Translations under genes and position numbers: made by a program
Shown: positions 51,874 to 60,955 of the stretch, in pieces
Layout of the letters: each line of letters starts with the position of its first letter
Position numbering within the stretch: the first letter of the stretch is position 1
Source: CALRGE01 sp964360635
GTDB taxonomy: Bacteria > Patescibacteriota > Gracilibacteria > UBA1369 > 2-02-FULL-48-14
Direction of reading: 5' to 3'
Length of the DNA: 64,000 bases
Assembly: GCA_964360635.1 (NCBI GenBank)
Contig: CAYHXO010000002.1
Coordinates: 1-64,000 of the forward strand
The notes under the pieces: generated by a model
The model's input: only the letters and a program-made list of their open reading frames with translations
Database searches by the model: none
Told to the model about the DNA's origin: nothing

Positions 51874-51949
51874 TGGTGCCCTGGGCAAGAATCGAACCTG
51901 CGACCAACAGCTTAGAAGGCTGCTGCTCTATCCACTGAGCTACCAGGGC
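51874..51949 (-). tRNA. tRNA-Arg (UCU)
   Basis: A 76-base cloverleaf with encoded CCA. Acceptor stem GCCCTGG and its partner CCAGGGC, D arm with A-G-C-T-C-A-G, anticodon loop C-T-T-C-T-A-A (TCT at 51914-51916 on the complementary strand), T arm GGTTCGATTC. It reads AGA/AGG, the abundant arginine codons of this AT-rich genome. It lies between convergent genes. Confidence 0.97.
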
Positions 51950-51972
51950 AAATGAACTCTTTCTTAGTTTAG

Positions 51973-51990
51973 CTCATCCTTCCGGATGAG
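51973..51990. other. Hairpin downstream of CPBP protease gene
   Basis: CTCATCC / GGATGAG, a 7 bp stem with a 4-base loop, just past the stop of the CPBP gene and before the tRNA. Likely ends the minus-strand transcript only weakly, since no T-run follows. Confidence 0.45.
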
Positions 51991-52000
51991 TAATATATTT

Positions 52001-52747
52001 CTAGAGTAATCCGAGAGGTTTGACAAGCTCATTTAAAAAGTTGGGGTGATAATACAGATAAACTTCCATTGAAAGTGCAATTGCATTATTCATTGAATGA
52101 AAGCAGATTGATGTCCAAAGAGAGCCTGTTTTTTGATAATTGAAGTTCAATAAAAAACCTAAAAGAAGAAGAGGTATGAAACTTTGGAATTCAAAATGGA
52201 AAAGAGCAAAAAGTACAGCGCTCATTATTGATCCGAACCAAACTGACCAAGTTTTTACCAAAATTCTATATACGAAACCACGAAAGAAAATTTCCTCTAA
52301 AACCGGTGCTAGAAATACAACGAAGAAAGTTGCACCAACAAAGCCAACCACATCTGTTCCAAAAAGTGGCAAATGTGATTCTTGACCTTGATAACCCGGT
52401 AGCTCAACTTGGTTTGTGTAAAGATAAGTTGAGATTACTGCTGTTACAATAAAGTAGAAAATATATGTTGAGAAAACATATGAGATAATTTTAGCAATTG
52501 ATGTTTTTTGGAATCCAAAATCAGCAAAACTAGCTTGATATTTTTTTATTACGAAAAGATATAGTGGCAAGAAAAGGATAGAAATCTGAATACTATAGCT
52601 GATTGCGAAAGAAAGAGTTGGATGAAGTAAGTCAGTAAAACCCGTAATTTGTGGAAAAATTCCGAATAAAGTCACACAAATAGAGTAGAGCGTAATTCCC
52701 AAAGCAAAAACTTTGGCGAAATCTTTGAATTCAAATCTGGTCTCCAT
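52001..52747 (-). CDS. CPBP-family intramembrane metalloprotease
   Basis: 248 residues, about seven hydrophobic helices. Catalytic motif EEIFFRG (glutamates, then arginine) with a later L-F-A-L-F-H-F-E histidine motif and a third conserved helix with S-x-x-F-x-S-M-N-N. CPBP proteins include Rce1-like prenyl-proteases and bacteriocin immunity proteins; the substrate is not known. Divergent from ruvB with 62 bp between starts. Confidence 0.88.
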   Translation of the reverse strand: METRFEFKDFAKVFALGITLYSICVTLFGIFPQITGFTDLLHPTLSFAISYSIQISILFLPLYLFVIKKYQASFADFGFQKTSIAKIISYVFSTYIFYFIVTAVISTYLYTNQVELPGYQGQESHLPLFGTDVVGFVGATFFVVFLAPVLEEIFFRGFVYRILVKTWSVWFGSIMSAVLFALFHFEFQSFIPLLLLGFLLNFNYQKTGSLWTSICFHSMNNAIALSMEVYLYYHPNFLNELVKPLGLL

Positions 52748-52793
52748 TTGGCGTGTTAATTGCTCGCATTATACGTTTATTTTTGATAGATTC

Positions 52794-52799
52794 AAGGAG
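52794..52799 (+). promoter_or_regulatory. Shine-Dalgarno of ruvB (rare in this window)
   Basis: AAGGAG, ten bases before ATG 52810. It stands out because nearly all other genes in the window have only A-rich leaders. Confidence 0.65.
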
Positions 52800-52809
52800 C
52801 TAAAAATTT

Positions 52810-53835
52810 ATGATAGAAGAAAAAAAACTTAAAAAAACCGATTTCAAAGATGAGCTTCAACCTGAGCTGACTCCTGAGGATAGCTTTTTGAATGAAACTG
52901 CATTACGCCCACAAATTTTAGATGATTATGTCGGGCAAGATGAAGTAAAAAATAATTTGAAGATTTTTATTGGAGCGTCTAAACAGAGGAATGAACCTAT
53001 GGATCATATTTTGCTCCACGGCTCACCTGGATTGGGTAAAACTACTTTGGCACACATTATGGCCAGAGAGATGAATGCTCAGATTAGAGTAACAAGTGGA
53101 CCGGCGATTGAGAAACAAGGTGATTTAGCGGCATTATTAAGTAATCTTCAAGCGAATGATATTTTGTTTATTGATGAAATTCACAGGCTAAGGCCGGTTG
53201 TCGAAGAAATTTTGTATGGCGCGATGGAAGATTTTTGCTTGGATCTAATTGTTGGCAAGGGCCCGTCCGCTAGAAGTATTAGGTTGTCATTACCCAAATT
53301 CACTTTAATAGGGGCAACAACAAAATTATCTTCAATCTCTTCCCCACTGCGAGACAGGTTTGGTAATGTTATTAAATTGGAATTCTATAATGATGAAGAT
53401 ATCTGCAAAATCTTAAAACGTAGTGCAAAATTGCTACAGTTAGAAATTGATGAATCAGCTGCGGATAAATTGGCTAAATGTTCAAGGAGAACTCCAAGAA
53501 TAGCAAATAGATTGCTAAGAAGAGTTCGAGATCTTTCACAGATTAAAGGTGAATTAATGATTACTTTAAATACTGTTAATGAAACTCTTAAAATGTTAGG
53601 GATTGATGAGTTGGGGCTTGACTCAACAGATAAGAAAATCATAAAAGTCATGATTGAAAAATTCAAAGGAGGACCTGTTGGACTATCAACACTTTCGGCC
53701 GCAACAAATGAAGAAGATGAAACTATTGAAGAAGTTTATGAGCCTTTCCTCATGCAGATGGGCTTTTTGGAAAGAACCCCACGAGGTAGACTTCTCACTG
53801 AGAAGGCGTATAATCACCTCGGAATTGCTTTGTAA
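52810..53835 (+). CDS. ruvB: Holliday junction branch-migration ATPase RuvB
   Basis: 341 residues. Walker A GSPGLGKTT, Walker B DEIHRL, the sensor G-A-T-T-K and arginine-finger segment P-L-R-D-R-F-G, and a C-terminal winged helix with T-P-R-G-R. Complete RuvB. Its genomic neighbours do not include ruvA or ruvC. It has one of the few visible Shine-Dalgarno sequences. The next lipoprotein starts 7 bp after its stop. Confidence 0.96.
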   Translation: MIEEKKLKKTDFKDELQPELTPEDSFLNETALRPQILDDYVGQDEVKNNLKIFIGASKQRNEPMDHILLHGSPGLGKTTLAHIMAREMNAQIRVTSGPAIEKQGDLAALLSNLQANDILFIDEIHRLRPVVEEILYGAMEDFCLDLIVGKGPSARSIRLSLPKFTLIGATTKLSSISSPLRDRFGNVIKLEFYNDEDICKILKRSAKLLQLEIDESAADKLAKCSRRTPRIANRLLRRVRDLSQIKGELMITLNTVNETLKMLGIDELGLDSTDKKIIKVMIEKFKGGPVGLSTLSAATNEEDETIEEVYEPFLMQMGFLERTPRGRLLTEKAYNHLGIAL

Positions 53836-53842
53836 CAAAAAT

Positions 53843-55102
53843 ATGAACTTCAAAAAAATAATGGTTTTACTGCTAACCTTAAGCAGTTTATCTCTCTTGG
53901 GTTGCAAAAGTCAGGAATTAAGTGAGCCACTAACACGTGACTACCAAACATTGGATGGTCAAATGACTTCTCTTGGTGGAATCAAAGTAAATAAGGTTAT
54001 CACGAATGTATTTCAAGTCGAAGATGACGGTCAGGTTTTTTATGCCTATTCAGATAGATATGATTTGAATGATGCTCAGTATTTAGGCAAAAGAATTGAG
54101 GCTTACGGATTGGTTACAACTCATACAGAACTAGATAAGAGTTTATTTGAAATTAGAAGGATAAGTGACGCACCAGAAGAAACTGTTGATATAGTAACCG
54201 TTGAGGATAAGGAATACTCAAATCAAGATATTGGCTTTAAATTAACATATTCAAATGATTGGAAATTGGAAGAGAAAGCAAGCTCTGTAAGTTTTACCGC
54301 TCCAATAGTTTTGGAATCAGGGACTGGAAGTTTGACAGAGGAACTTAGTACTAGCCAAAATAATGATCCTGACTTTGTGTCCGTTAAGGTTACTTCTTCT
54401 AAATTAATTAAAACATCTACAGATCCTCTTGATGACAGAGCAGATGAAATTAGAGATTTTGTAAGAGTTAATTATTCAAACTTAGTAGGAGTTGGAAGTG
54501 AATTGAGCTATTTGGGAGTAGATAAACTTTTTGCAGTCAGATATAAAACGCTAACAGGCGACATTTATTATTTTGCGCCTAAAAGCTCTTCACTATTTGA
54601 AATTTCTTTTAATCATCCTTCTACTTCTGATAAGGTTGACCATACAAATATTTTTTATGATATGATTGCCAGCTTCAGGTATATTCCTGCTGAAAGTAAT
54701 ACTTCAGATGAAGTAATATCTGATGTTGAAGTAGAAAAAACTGAGACCACAATAAAAGAGGAACCTGAAGTTGAGGAAATTAGCGCTGTGATAGAAATTC
54801 CAACCGGTTTTAGAGAGTTTGAAAGTACTCCTTTTAAATTTAAAATTCTCTATCCTTCAAGTTGGTATTACAGTGGAGGTAGTTCAGGTTATGATTTTAA
54901 TAACGAACCGATTGAAGATGACACTAAGGTCTTAATTCGGCTTGATATGAGTTCAACTGGAACAACTGGCTCAGCTAATACAGGAGACATTTTCTCAATT
55001 ACCAGTAAAGTTGGGGATAGATATTATAAATTGAGTGGAAGCTCTGAACTTAAATCAACAATGGAAACGATGTCAAAATCTATTGAAGAAATTACAGAAT
55101 AA
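53843..55102 (+). CDS. Large lipoprotein with two PsbP/Mog1-like domains
   Basis: 419 residues from ATG 53843; a longer frame reaching into ruvB has no family likeness. Lipobox LSLLGC near C21. Two copies of an F-K-x-x-Y-S/P-x-x-W pattern (Y-S-N-Q-D-I-G-F-K-L-T-Y-S-N-D-W near 132; S-T-P-F-K-F-K-I-L-Y-P-S-S-W near 325) suggest two PsbP-like domains separated by an acidic linker (E-V-E-K-T-E-T-T). Similar to the 36331-36783 lipoprotein domain. Extracytoplasmic, function unknown; an 80 bp gap separates it from clpC. Confidence 0.65.
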   Translation: MNFKKIMVLLLTLSSLSLLGCKSQELSEPLTRDYQTLDGQMTSLGGIKVNKVITNVFQVEDDGQVFYAYSDRYDLNDAQYLGKRIEAYGLVTTHTELDKSLFEIRRISDAPEETVDIVTVEDKEYSNQDIGFKLTYSNDWKLEEKASSVSFTAPIVLESGTGSLTEELSTSQNNDPDFVSVKVTSSKLIKTSTDPLDDRADEIRDFVRVNYSNLVGVGSELSYLGVDKLFAVRYKTLTGDIYYFAPKSSSLFEISFNHPSTSDKVDHTNIFYDMIASFRYIPAESNTSDEVISDVEVEKTETTIKEEPEVEEISAVIEIPTGFREFESTPFKFKILYPSSWYYSGGSSGYDFNNEPIEDDTKVLIRLDMSSTGTTGSANTGDIFSITSKVGDRYYKLSGSSELKSTMETMSKSIEEITE

Positions 55103-55181
55103 ATTAATATTGAGGCAAAGCGTAATAGGTGAATATTCATGAAAAAAATGATATTATTACCTGACTTCATAATAAAAAAAT
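55103..55181 (+). promoter_or_regulatory. clpC upstream region with imperfect palindrome
   Basis: AATATTCAT ... ATGATATT and flanking GTAATA ... TATTACC form an imperfect inverted repeat in the 79 bases upstream of clpC. It is neither a CIRCE nor a CtsR-type operator that I recognise, but a stress-gene operator is plausible. Confidence 0.35.
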
Positions 55182-57782
55182 ATGCAGGAAAATGACAAAT
55201 TTAATAAGTTCACTCGTGAAGCCAAGCAAGCCTTGGTTGTTGCTCAGGATATTGCAAAGAAGGCAGGAACCAGTTATGTGGGTACTGAACATCTATTAAT
55301 CGGAATTCTTTCTCAGAAAAATTCTTTGGGAGCTACGATTTTGCAGAACTTTGGTGTTTCACTTGATAATGTAAACTTGGTTTTAAAAACAGTTGGTAGA
55401 ACACAAACTGTCACTCGAGCAGGAAAATCTCCTGGAGGGCTTTCAGGTTTTGCTAAAAAAGTGATAGAAGACGCGGTTAAATCTGCGGCTGATTTTAACC
55501 ATTCATTTGTTGGAACTGAGCATTTGTTGTTCTCTCTTGTAGGGCAGGAAAACACTGCGGCTACAGTTATTTTAGAAAATATGAAAATCTCTGCAGAAGA
55601 GATCAAGAAAGAGATTTTAAGAGCTTTTGAAGCTTTGAAAAATACTCCACTCTCAAGTGATCAAATCCCAAATCCTGGAGCTCCAATGGTAAATCCACTG
55701 GAATTTTTTCTTAATGGACTACAGGGTGTGATTGCAGGTGCGGATAAAGACCAAAATTTCCAAAATGCTCAAAAGGCAAAAGATGGCAAACAGTCAAAAA
55801 CTCCTGCTCTTGATTACTTCACAACAGATTTAGTTCAGGAAGTTAGAAATGGGAAAATTGATCCTATTGTTGGCCGTGAAAAAGAAATTGAAAGATGTAT
55901 AGCAATTTTGATGAGAAAAACCAAAAATAATCCTGTTATGATTGGTGAACCCGGAGTTGGTAAAACTGCGGTTGTTGAAGGCTTGGCACATAAAATTGCC
56001 AGCGAAGATGTACCAAGTATGATGCTTGATAAAAGAGTTTTGAGCCTATCAATGGCATCTGTTGTTGCAGGAACAAAATATCGAGGTGAATTTGAGGAAA
56101 GAATTAAACAAATAATTGATGAAGCTGCCAGTCAAACAAATGTAATTCTATTTATTGATGAATTACACACTGTTATTGGTGCAGGTAGTGCGGAAGGAAG
56201 TCTTGATGCAGCTAATATTTTAAAACCTGCTCTTTCAAGAGGGCGAGTTCAGGTTATTGGTGCCACCACGACTAATGAATATAGAAAACATATTGAAGAA
56301 GATGCTGCTTTAGAAAGAAGGTTCCAACCAGTTATGATTGAAGAACCATCCGAAGAACAAACCATACAGATTTTAAAGGGAGTTCGTGAGGCTTTTGAAA
56401 ATCACCATAATCTGATAATTTCAGATGAAGCAATTGAAGCTTCCGTGAAACTTTCAAAACGTTATATAAACGACAGATTTTTACCTGATAAAGCCATAGA
56501 TTTGGTTGACGAAGCGGCTTCCCTACTTAGTATTCACACAAAACAAGATAATGATACTGTGAAAAATCTACAAAAAGACCTTAGAAATATTATTAAGGAA
56601 AAAGAAGAAGCTGTGAGTAAACAAGATTATGAAATGGCGGCATCATTGAGACAAAAAGAATTAGTTCTTTTAACCTCGATTGACACAGCAAAACACGTAA
56701 AAGTGCCAAGGGAAATGAGGGGTACAATTGGCTCTGAAGAAATTGCACATGTCTTATCAAGAATGACAGGCATTCCTGTAACTAAATTGGTAAAAGAAGA
56801 CTTGGATAAATTGAGGGATCTTGAAATTATGCTTCAAAAAAATGTTATCGGTCAGGAAGAGGCAATTAAAGCTGTAGCAACCGCAATCAGAAGATCAAGA
56901 ACTGGAATAGCAAATTCAAGAAGGCCAATTGCTTCATTTATTTTCATGGGCCCTACCGGAGTCGGTAAAACAGAATTAGTGAAAACAATAGCTCGTGAAG
57001 TTTACAATGACGAAGATGCTTTGATTAAAATAGATATGAGTGAGTTTATGGAACGTCACAATACCTCAAGATTAACAGGTACAACTGCCGGTTATGTGGG
57101 TTATGAAGATGGAGGTCAACTTACAGAAAAAGTACGAAGAAATCCGTATTCGGTTGTCTTGTTTGATGAAATTGAAAAGGCTCATCCGGATGTTTTGAAT
57201 ATTCTGCTTCAAATTTTGGAAGATGGAGTTTTAACAGATGGTAAAGGACGGAAAATTGACTTCAAAAATACTGTAATAGTTATGACTTCTAATATTGGAG
57301 CAAGAAAATTGACTGAAAGTGCAGCTTCAATCGGTTTTAATTTAGCCGAGACTGAACTACATGCAGCCATGAATGCTTTCGAGCACAAAAAAACGGAAGT
57401 AATGAAGGAATTAAAAGATCATTTGAGACCGGAATTTATAAATCGTCTTGATAATATAATTGTCTTCAAACCTCTTACTCATGCGTCAATCAAAGAAATT
57501 GTTCGAATTAATATTCTTGATCTTGAAAAACGGATACAAGATAAAAAACTTAAATTGATCCTGACAGAACCTGCTCATGATCTTTTGGCAACATTAAGCT
57601 TAGACCCTGAATATGGTGCTAGACCAGTTAGAAGAAAAGTTCAGGTATTGATTGAAGATCCATTATCACAAGGAATAATTGATTCTGAATTTAATGAAGG
57701 AGATACAATTCAAATTGTTAAAAAAGGTGAAGAAATCAAATTGGAAAAACTTGTAAAAAAACTTACAAAAAAGTCCAAGTAA
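55182..57782 (+). CDS. clpC: ClpC-type AAA+ unfoldase
   Basis: 866 residues. Two N-domain repeats (E-H-L-L-I-G-I-L and the same E-H-L-L in the second), D1 with GEPGVGKT, a UVR motif in the middle domain (E-E-A-V-S-K-Q-D-Y-E-M-A-A-S-L), D2 with M-G-P-T-G-V-G-K-T-E and the C-terminal D2 small domain. The tripeptide I-G-F (about residue 717) is a ClpP-binding loop candidate. UVR and two Clp_N fit ClpC, not ClpB (no long middle coiled coil). clpP is not in the window. A 114 bp gap follows to the S1 gene. Confidence 0.94.
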   Translation: MQENDKFNKFTREAKQALVVAQDIAKKAGTSYVGTEHLLIGILSQKNSLGATILQNFGVSLDNVNLVLKTVGRTQTVTRAGKSPGGLSGFAKKVIEDAVKSAADFNHSFVGTEHLLFSLVGQENTAATVILENMKISAEEIKKEILRAFEALKNTPLSSDQIPNPGAPMVNPLEFFLNGLQGVIAGADKDQNFQNAQKAKDGKQSKTPALDYFTTDLVQEVRNGKIDPIVGREKEIERCIAILMRKTKNNPVMIGEPGVGKTAVVEGLAHKIASEDVPSMMLDKRVLSLSMASVVAGTKYRGEFEERIKQIIDEAASQTNVILFIDELHTVIGAGSAEGSLDAANILKPALSRGRVQVIGATTTNEYRKHIEEDAALERRFQPVMIEEPSEEQTIQILKGVREAFENHHNLIISDEAIEASVKLSKRYINDRFLPDKAIDLVDEAASLLSIHTKQDNDTVKNLQKDLRNIIKEKEEAVSKQDYEMAASLRQKELVLLTSIDTAKHVKVPREMRGTIGSEEIAHVLSRMTGIPVTKLVKEDLDKLRDLEIMLQKNVIGQEEAIKAVATAIRRSRTGIANSRRPIASFIFMGPTGVGKTELVKTIAREVYNDEDALIKIDMSEFMERHNTSRLTGTTAGYVGYEDGGQLTEKVRRNPYSVVLFDEIEKAHPDVLNILLQILEDGVLTDGKGRKIDFKNTVIVMTSNIGARKLTESAASIGFNLAETELHAAMNAFEHKKTEVMKELKDHLRPEFINRLDNIIVFKPLTHASIKEIVRINILDLEKRIQDKKLKLILTEPAHDLLATLSLDPEYGARPVRRKVQVLIEDPLSQGIIDSEFNEGDTIQIVKKGEEIKLEKLVKKLTKKSK

Positions 57783-57795
57783 TCTCTTTACAAAG

Positions 57796-57817
57796 GCATT
57801 CTATCCTTGTAGGATGC
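57796..57817 (+). other. Stem-loop between clpC and the S1 gene
   Basis: An 8 bp stem (GCATTCTA/TAGGATGC, one G-T) with a 6-base loop, 14 bases after the clpC stop. No T-run follows; a structure at the mRNA end is possible. Confidence 0.4.
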
Positions 57818-57896
57818 TCTAGCTTTGCAGCCTATTTAAAGACGCGAATCAGAGGCGGCAAGCATTTATCCTTAATGAAACGCGCACAAAATAATC

Positions 57897-59090
57897 ATGG
57901 CTCAATCAGTTGTTATAATTCCAATGGATCAGCTTTTAGAAGGCTCTCCTTCTTTAGTTATGCCAAAACCTGGTGAACTTATCACTGGTAAAGTTTTAAG
58001 TATGGATAAGAAATCCATAATGGTGGATTTAAATGGTATTTTGACAGGTATAATTGCAGGTAAGGAGACTAAGGATACCTTAGATACAATTAAGACTTTA
58101 AAACTTGGTGCTGAAGTTACAGCCTGCGTTTTGGAATCTGAGAATGATGAAGGATTGGTTGTTCTTTCTCTAAGAAAGGCTAGCCAGGAGAAAACATGGG
58201 CAAGATTTATTAAGGCTTTTGATGAAAATGCTTCATTTAAGGTTAAACCTATCGAAGCTAACAAAGGTGGTCTTCTTCTTGAAATCGACGGAATCAAAGG
58301 ATTCATTCCAGTTTCACAATTGGCTCCTCTTCACTATCCACGTGTTAACGGAGCTGATAGTGCTAAGATTTTGGCTAGATTGCAAAAATTATGTGGAGTT
58401 GAATTTACAGTTAAGATTATCAGTATAGATAAAGAAAACGGCAAATTAATTCTTTCTGAGAAAGAAGCATTTGCAGCTGAAAGAAATAATGCATTGGGCG
58501 GATTAGAAATTGGAGGTGCTGTTGATGGAACGATTAGCGGAATTGTTAAGTTCGGTATTTTCGTTGCATTTGACGGACTTGAAGGTCTTGTTCATATCTC
58601 TGAAATTGCTTGGGGACATGTGAAAGATGCTCACGATTTTGGAAGACTTGGAGATAAGGTTAAAGTTAAAATTATCGGAATCGAAGGAGACAAGATTTCT
58701 CTATCAATGAAACAATTAACTTCTGATCCATGGGCAGAAATCAGCGCTAAGTATAAAATTGGAGACAAAATCAAAGGAAAAATTACTAGAATTGCACAGT
58801 TCGGAGCCTTCATTGAACTAACTGATGAAATTAATGGTTTGATTCACAGTTCAGAAATTCCTGGAGATCCTGCTGATCCTGCAGATGTTCTAAAAGTTGG
58901 TCAGGATGTTGAAGCAAGAGTTATTGAAATCAATCTTGATGAAAAGAGAATTGGTCTTTCATTAAAATCTGAGGCAGAAGCGGCAAAGGCTTCTGAGCCT
59001 AAAGATGAGGTTATGGACGAAGCTATGAAAGATGAGACACCTAAGAAACGAGTATCTAAAAAAGATGTAAAAGACAAAACTGAAGAATAA
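57897..59090 (+). CDS. rpsA: S1-domain RNA-binding protein (ribosomal protein S1-like)
   Basis: 397 residues with four S1 repeats (about 25-95, 108-180, 205-278, 292-365). The third and fourth have the classic F-G-I-F-V-A-F-D-G-L-E-G-L-V-H-I-S-E pattern (fourth F-G-A-F-I-E-L), and the tail is lysine/acid rich. Fewer repeats than the six in E. coli, as in low-GC Gram-positive and CPR S1. It likely helps mRNA load on 30S subunits, useful where Shine-Dalgarno signals are rare. A strong terminator follows. Confidence 0.88.
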   Translation: MAQSVVIIPMDQLLEGSPSLVMPKPGELITGKVLSMDKKSIMVDLNGILTGIIAGKETKDTLDTIKTLKLGAEVTACVLESENDEGLVVLSLRKASQEKTWARFIKAFDENASFKVKPIEANKGGLLLEIDGIKGFIPVSQLAPLHYPRVNGADSAKILARLQKLCGVEFTVKIISIDKENGKLILSEKEAFAAERNNALGGLEIGGAVDGTISGIVKFGIFVAFDGLEGLVHISEIAWGHVKDAHDFGRLGDKVKVKIIGIEGDKISLSMKQLTSDPWAEISAKYKIGDKIKGKITRIAQFGAFIELTDEINGLIHSSEIPGDPADPADVLKVGQDVEARVIEINLDEKRIGLSLKSEAEAAKASEPKDEVMDEAMKDETPKKRVSKKDVKDKTEE

Positions 59091-59102
59091 TAGATTGTAG
59101 AA

Positions 59103-59135
59103 TAAAAAAAGTCCTCGCATTGCGGGGGCTTTTTG
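59103..59135 (+). terminator. Bidirectional Rho-independent terminator after the S1 gene
   Basis: A-run, then AGTCCTCGC pairing with GCGGGGGCT (9 bp, two G-T) around a 3-base loop, then a T-run. Begins 13 bases after the stop at 59090. The A-run on the other side would make it work in reverse too. Confidence 0.9.
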
Positions 59136-59158
59136 TTTATATTGCTTTTAAAGAGATA

Positions 59159-59215
59159 TTGTTGAGTCGCTATTCAAATCACGTATGGCAATGAGAGGTG
59201 AATATGGCTCAACAA
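59159..59215 (+). other. 16-bp long hairpin (interrupted) in the intergenic region
   Basis: A 10 bp lower stem (TTGTTGAGTC with GGCTCAACAA, one G-T) and a 6 bp upper stem (TATTCA/TGAATA) split by a small internal loop, around a 22-base loop. Such a stem is unlikely by chance at this length and is the strongest RNA-structure signal in the window. Confidence 0.55.
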
Positions 59216-59246
59216 CAACTTCCTAAAAGCCGAAATTTCAAATGAC

Positions 59247-59276
59247 ATTAGAATACTATAACATGGATATTCTAAT
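59247..59276 (+). other. Perfect 9-bp inverted repeat
   Basis: ATTAGAATA and TATTCTAAT with a 12-base loop. Could be a palindromic protein-binding site or second RNA hairpin; no T-run follows. Confidence 0.5.
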
Positions 59277-59385
59277 ACGTCAATAGTCTAATTTGTGGCT
59301 TATGGAAGATGTTTGTTAGAGTTTCACTAAGAATAATATAAAAGCCCTCGCCTTACCGATATCTTTTTGATAATCTGAAACAAAT

Positions 59386-60492
59386 ATGGAAAACGCTCTA
59401 ATTATTACGACTTTTGTAGCAGGAATTGCGGTTCTGATTTATTTCATAAATAAGAAACTTTCAGAACTTCAAAAACCTTCTGATGGAATGTCTTTGATTA
59501 TGCAAAATTTGGCGGACATTAGGAGAGATTTGGAGAGTTCTCAGGGGAAAAACCGCACAGAAATTCAGGATAGAATTGATAAATTGAGTGTGATGATGAA
59601 ACAGCAACAAACTGATTCTACCCAAACAATTCAAAAACAATTTGCGCAGAGTGCTGGAATTATTCAGGAAGTTACAAAAAATCTGACGGGTTTAATGGAA
59701 ACAAACAAGCAGGTTCTTGGATTTACTGAGCAGATGAAGAGTCTTGAAAGCATTCTAAAAAACCCAAAACAAAGAGGTATTTTGGGAGAATATTTTTTAG
59801 ACACTCTCCTATCAAATGTTTTCACGCCGGAACAGTATCAAATGCAGTATAAATTTAAGAATGGAGAAATTGTGGATGCTGCAGTTTTTTATAATAATTT
59901 GATAATTCCAATTGATGCGAAGTTTTCGCTAGAGAAATTCAATCACATGACTAATGAAGAGGATAAAGATAAGAGAGAAGCGCTGGAGAAATCCTTCAAA
60001 TCAGATGTAAAAAATAGAATTGATGAGACTTCGAAATATGTGAGATCTGAAGAAAATACAACAAATTTTGCATTTATGTTTATACCTGCTGAGGGTGTTT
60101 ATTACAGTTTGTTAGCACAAAATGTTGGCTCACTTGATGTGAATTCTCATCATCTTGTGGAATATGCTTTCAGAAAAAATGTGATAATTGTTTCACCTTC
60201 TTCTTTCTATGCTTATCTTGAAACTGTTTTGCATGGAATGAAAAGTATAAAAATGGAAGAATCTTTAAAAGATATAATCAAGAATATTGATCAACTTGGT
60301 AAGCATGTTTTGGCATATGATGAACACATGGGGAAACTTGGAAAACAATTGAGTACAACTGTTACTACTTACAACACTGCGTCTCGTGAATTTAAGAAGA
60401 TAGATAAGGATATTTTTAAGATTACCGATGGAAGAAGTGGTGGCGGCATAGAGGTTTTAAGTTTAGAGAAGCCATTCGAAGAACAAGACTAG
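59386..60492 (+). CDS. rmuC: RmuC-family DNA recombination protein
   Basis: 368 residues. One TM helix near residues 4-22, a coiled coil of about 100 residues, then the RmuC domain: G-I-L-G-E-Y-F-L-D-T-L-L, V-D-A-A-V-F, PIDAKFSLEKF and V-I-I-V-S-P-S-S-F-Y-A-Y-L. The domain is a PD-(D/E)XK-type nuclease core (D-A-K as the K motif). RmuC limits inversion at short inverted repeats in E. coli. ATG follows an A-rich leader. About 160 bases with a poly-C run and a terminator separate it from the next gene. Confidence 0.9.
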   Translation: MENALIITTFVAGIAVLIYFINKKLSELQKPSDGMSLIMQNLADIRRDLESSQGKNRTEIQDRIDKLSVMMKQQQTDSTQTIQKQFAQSAGIIQEVTKNLTGLMETNKQVLGFTEQMKSLESILKNPKQRGILGEYFLDTLLSNVFTPEQYQMQYKFKNGEIVDAAVFYNNLIIPIDAKFSLEKFNHMTNEEDKDKREALEKSFKSDVKNRIDETSKYVRSEENTTNFAFMFIPAEGVYYSLLAQNVGSLDVNSHHLVEYAFRKNVIIVSPSSFYAYLETVLHGMKSIKMEESLKDIIKNIDQLGKHVLAYDEHMGKLGKQLSTTVTTYNTASREFKKIDKDIFKITDGRSGGGIEVLSLEKPFEEQD

Positions 60493-60584
60493 CTTTGTAG
60501 TTGCACGAAAAGAAGCTCGCTGATAGCATTCAAGTAATCTTTGCTTTTACGATATGTCCAAAATCGAATTAGACAATAATCGTA

Positions 60585-60593
60585 CCCCCCCCC
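60585..60593 (+). repeat. Run of nine C
   Basis: A 9-base C homopolymer in an otherwise AT-rich intergenic region, upstream of the pilin-like operon. Long C runs slip during replication and could vary promoter spacing; it is also where assembly and sequencing errors cluster. Confidence 0.6.
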
Positions 60594-60627
60594 GTCAAAC
60601 ACGAATAGTTCGGTTTTATTCTTTAGT

Positions 60628-60652
60628 ACCTCAATTTGATTGAGGTTTTTTT
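60628..60652 (+). terminator. Rho-independent terminator directly before a start codon
   Basis: ACCTCAA and TTGAGGT form a 7 bp stem with a 5-base loop followed by seven T; the ATG at 60653 begins at the next base. This is a good terminator, placed exactly where an upstream transcript would read into the pilin-like operon. Confidence 0.75.
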
Positions 60653-60955
60653 ATGAAATTACCTGAAAAAATTATCATGTCCGGACTTGCTATCGGGTTT
60701 GCAGCTCTGCTTTTATCGAATATTTATTTAAATATGATTATTGATAAAAGTTTGGCAACCATCAAAGGCATGAGTGAACTTAGTAGTTTAAAAGATACTT
60801 GTGTTGAAGACTTTATCAAACAAGACGGAAAATATCAGATATCTGTATCAACTACTGAAAGTGAACGACTCGTTAAACTAAGTTGGAAGAGTTTTTGGAT
60901 AAATGATTCTTTCTCACTCACAGACACAAATCCTCCCAAAACATGCGAAAGATAA
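60653..60955 (+). CDS. Small pilin-like membrane protein
   Basis: 100 residues. One hydrophobic helix near 8-30 (I-M-S-G-L-A-I-G-F-A-A-L-L-L), then a small globular domain with two cysteines. Its start codon touches the terminator T-run and has no ribosome site; ATG 60677 (M9) is an alternative start before the helix. Overlaps the next gene by 13 bp, so translation is coupled. Probably an accessory component of a pilus or secretion surface system; family not recognised. Confidence 0.55.
   Translation: MKLPEKIIMSGLAIGFAALLLSNIYLNMIIDKSLATIKGMSELSSLKDTCVEDFIKQDGKYQISVSTTESERLVKLSWKSFWINDSFSLTDTNPPKTCER

Larger units (their letters stand above)
59136..59385. other. Structured intergenic region between S1 and rmuC
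   Basis: About 250 bases with no credible ORF, carrying two strong inverted repeats in a row (59159-59215 and 59247-59276) and a G/C-poor tail before the rmuC ATG. It could hold a small RNA, a regulatory leader or a remnant of a mobile element; I recognise no known family. Confidence 0.5.

Noticed and set aside
51855..51990. Hairpins around tRNA-Arg as full terminators
   Set aside because: Stems are good but no T-run follows on either strand, so they are listed only as hairpins.
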